Of a stretch of DNA of 64,000 nucleotides, positions 62,577 through 64,000 are shown one piece after another. The position numbers were made by a program, and so were the translations under genes. How positions within the stretch are numbered: position 1 is the first letter of the stretch; each line of letters begins with the position of its first letter. The stretch lies in NCBI GenBank assembly GCA_910577505.1, contig CAJTLN010000003.1:186001-250000 (forward strand). The letters run 5' to 3'. The stretch is from an uncultured Bacilli bacterium (lineage in GTDB: Bacteria > Bacillota_I > Bacilli_A > RF39 > UBA660). The notes under the pieces are model-generated. The model was not told where the DNA came from and did no database searches. It worked only from the letters and a program-made list of their open reading frames with translations.

Positions 62577-62988
62577 ATTCACATACTTTTTTTACATATT
62601 CATAAATTGTTGAATTATAATTATATAAAGCACTTGTATCACTACGATAAACATTATTACTTTCGTCTGCATCGAAAGCTATATATTTGTCTTCTACCAT
62701 TATTTTATAATCTCCATTAATTTGACCTTTTGTTCTTTTTGACTCAGATAGTCTCATTATTTTATTATATTCAGATTGGAGTGTTTTAATATCATCAACA
62801 TTTAGCTTACAAGTACGATATTCATGTTCATCTTCGCTTTCTTCTTTATCAAATAATTTATAAACTTTTATGTCCAGCAATTCTGTAGTTGTATTATTTG
62901 ATTTACTAAAAATAAATGCTAGAAGGCAGATTGTTATCATTATGATACCAACTATTATAGCTATTTTTACTTCTCTATTTTCTACCAT
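62575..62988 (-). CDS. Small membrane-anchored protein, unknown
   Basis: 137 residues: one N-terminal helix (residues 8-28, VKIAIIVGIIMITICLLAFI) and a charged outer domain (DKEESEDEHEYRTCKLNVDD; YKIMVEDKYIAFDADESNNV) ending KKVCE, with two cysteines. TAGGTGA upstream. It is upstream of the serine hydrolase gene with a terminator between. No family recognised. Confidence 0.65.
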   Translation of the reverse strand: MVENREVKIAIIVGIIMITICLLAFIFSKSNNTTTELLDIKVYKLFDKEESEDEHEYRTCKLNVDDIKTLQSEYNKIMRLSESKRTKGQINGDYKIMVEDKYIAFDADESNNVYRSDTSALYNYNSTIYEYVKKVCE

Positions 62989-63224
62989 TTTACATCACCT
63001 ATTTTAAGTATATCATATTATTTAATTACTTTATATATTAATTGAATATATGAATTGTTTAAAGTATTACATTCTATAAGTTAAAGAGTTTTTGAATAAA
63101 ATAGAATAATTAGTTTTCAACCATATACAGGATATTCTTTACTGGTCGTAACTAAGTATAATTTTTTACATCAATCACATAAATAAAGTTGTTATAGGTT
63201 TGCCTACTTTTTTATTTAAAAAAA

Positions 63225-63247
63225 ATACCAAAAATAGTATTTTTAAA
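63225..63247. terminator. Terminator of the 63256 gene
   Basis: Stem AAATAC / GTATTT in a run of A and T on both sides; works for the minus-strand gene. Confidence 0.65.
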
Positions 63248-63255
63248 TAAATTCA

Positions 63256-63729
63256 TTAATTTTTAGATTCTAAATATTTTTCAAATCCTTTTTGAGAAAT
63301 AACATAAAGATTACTTTTAGACCCCTTCATACAATCAAATAAATAGCCTTTTTCCCCTTTGGCCTCCTTATTGCATGATAAAGCTCTTCCTTTATAAATA
63401 TTCCCGTCTTCAGCTTCAATTTCGTAGTAGTATTGACTAGGATTACAATCTAGTAATTCTATATATTCAATAATTGTCCCTTCTAAATATTTAACTTTAG
63501 TAATTCGACTAAAATTAATAAGACAAAAAAAAGCATCAAGTATTAAAATAGAACCACAACAAATCAAAATAACTTCCAAGCTAAATTCTCCAATAAGATA
63601 CAATAACAACAATAAAGAAGGAATAATTATCGCTGTTGCCGCAAAACCTATTTGAACTGAACCTTTAAAAATTTCTTTGAATATTTTGCGCACAGCCTTA
63701 TCCATATTTACATCAGCATCTTTCCACAT
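63256..63729 (-). CDS. Two-helix membrane protein with small soluble domain, unknown
   Basis: 157 residues. Basic start, two membrane helices (residues ~24-45 and 50-70) and a C-terminal beta-rich domain (LEGTIIEYIELLDCNPSQYY, YEIEAEDGNIYKGRALSCNK) that resembles the small OB/SH3-like domain of DUF3592-type proteins. AAAGGAG upstream of ATG. Promoter with extended -10 TGCTATAAT nearby. Function unknown. Confidence 0.65.
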   Translation of the reverse strand: MWKDADVNMDKAVRKIFKEIFKGSVQIGFAATAIIIPSLLLLLYLIGEFSLEVILICCGSILILDAFFCLINFSRITKVKYLEGTIIEYIELLDCNPSQYYYEIEAEDGNIYKGRALSCNKEAKGEKGYLFDCMKGSKSNLYVISQKGFEKYLESKN

Positions 63730-63767
63730 ATAAAAACTCCTTTAACAAAAACTATCTTCTTAATGTA

Positions 63768-63776
63768 ATTATAGCA
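63768..63776 (-). promoter_or_regulatory. Extended -10 promoter of the 63256 gene
   Basis: Minus-strand TGCTATAAT; no good -35. The gene starts 39 bases downstream. The remaining ~220 bases to the window edge show no gene. Confidence 0.5.
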
Positions 63777-64000
63777 AAAATCTTAATATAAATAAATAAA
63801 CATTTACTTTGTACATTATAAAGGCTAATAGATATTTTCATATTTTTGTCCTACTAGATGCATCTTTTTCTTTATTTATAAAGTTTTATCTCTTACTCAT
63901 CACGCATAAACATTCAACGTGCGTTGTTTGTATATTATGAATAGTTGACCTTTACATGTTTGGGTATAACTGACTATGTCATAATATACATATCAAATAG

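Noticed and set aside
63777..64000. TTGACC near 63935 as a plus-strand promoter at the window edge
   Set aside because: No -10 at a suitable distance and no downstream gene within the window to support it.
1..64000. tRNA, rRNA, CRISPR arrays, insertion sequences or prophage
   Set aside because: Read both strands for clover-leaf pairs, regular repeats, transposase or phage genes; none found.

Overview
The window comes from a very AT-rich (well under 30% GC by eye) Gram-positive bacterium of the Bacilli type. This rests on a DnaB/DnaI-style primosome pair, a Bacillus-type LexA, class B sortase, UgtP-like glycolipid synthase, the MEP isoprenoid enzyme Dxs, and several endospore genes: sigG, spoIVA, spoVIF, a YlmC/YmxH gene and a DUF1540 gene. 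The mix of compact operons, many lineage-specific membrane proteins and spore genes suggests an uncultured, host-associated Bacilli lineage (Erysipelotrichales or RF39-like). That placement is inference. I saw no tRNA, rRNA, CRISPR array, insertion sequence or prophage.

Layout. 1-7.7 kb: start of a transketolase gene, glycolipid synthase, a divergent SOS locus (lexA and a 44-residue membrane peptide), rhomboid protease, a winged-helix/TPR protein, rluD and lspA. 7.5-10.6 kb: a sigG cluster that keeps the Bacillus order sigG...ylmC...lspA-rluD, with an unknown HExxH protein and two microproteins inserted. 10.7-18 kb: dxs, a decayed alpha-amylase, ADP-ribosylglycohydrolase, phosphodiesterase, uracil-DNA glycosylase-like protein, a stand-alone RNA polymerase alpha-CTD-like protein and small membrane proteins. 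18-22.5 kb: P-type cation ATPase, DUF2899-type metal permease and a CmpB-like membrane protein. 22.5-30 kb: a 1144-residue unknown, MYG1-like nuclease, a membrane protein that looks like a P-type ATPase without its catalytic core, and a CDP-alcohol phosphatidyltransferase. 30-33.5 kb: fmt, dnaI, dnaB. 33.5-41.5 kb: secreted or membrane unknowns around hup and spoIVA. 41.6-50 kb: sortase B, fhs, spoVIF / DUF1540, a PdaC-like deacetylase, priA and deoD. 50-64 kb: PHP phosphoesterase, pseudo-cytidine deaminase, beta-propeller protein, DUF523, a membrane-anchored serpin, a pseudo-exonuclease, an XRE membrane regulator with a candidate attenuator and a secreted partner, and a class A beta-lactamase-like serine hydrolase.

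Themes. The sporulation genes are spread over three loci and look intact, which argues for a functional or recently functional endospore programme. Several proteins look like pseudoenzymes: the P-type ATPase shell, cytidine deaminase fold and DEDD exonuclease fold. The best candidates for undescribed biology are the SOS-controlled micro-membrane protein opposite lexA, the HExxH protein and microproteins between sigG and ylmC, the RNA-structure-controlled XRE/secreted-protein pair near 60-61 kb, and the free-standing alpha-CTD with its hairpin leader. Nearly every gene carries a clear Shine-Dalgarno sequence, and most operons end in a compact hairpin plus T-run that often overlaps the stop codon.
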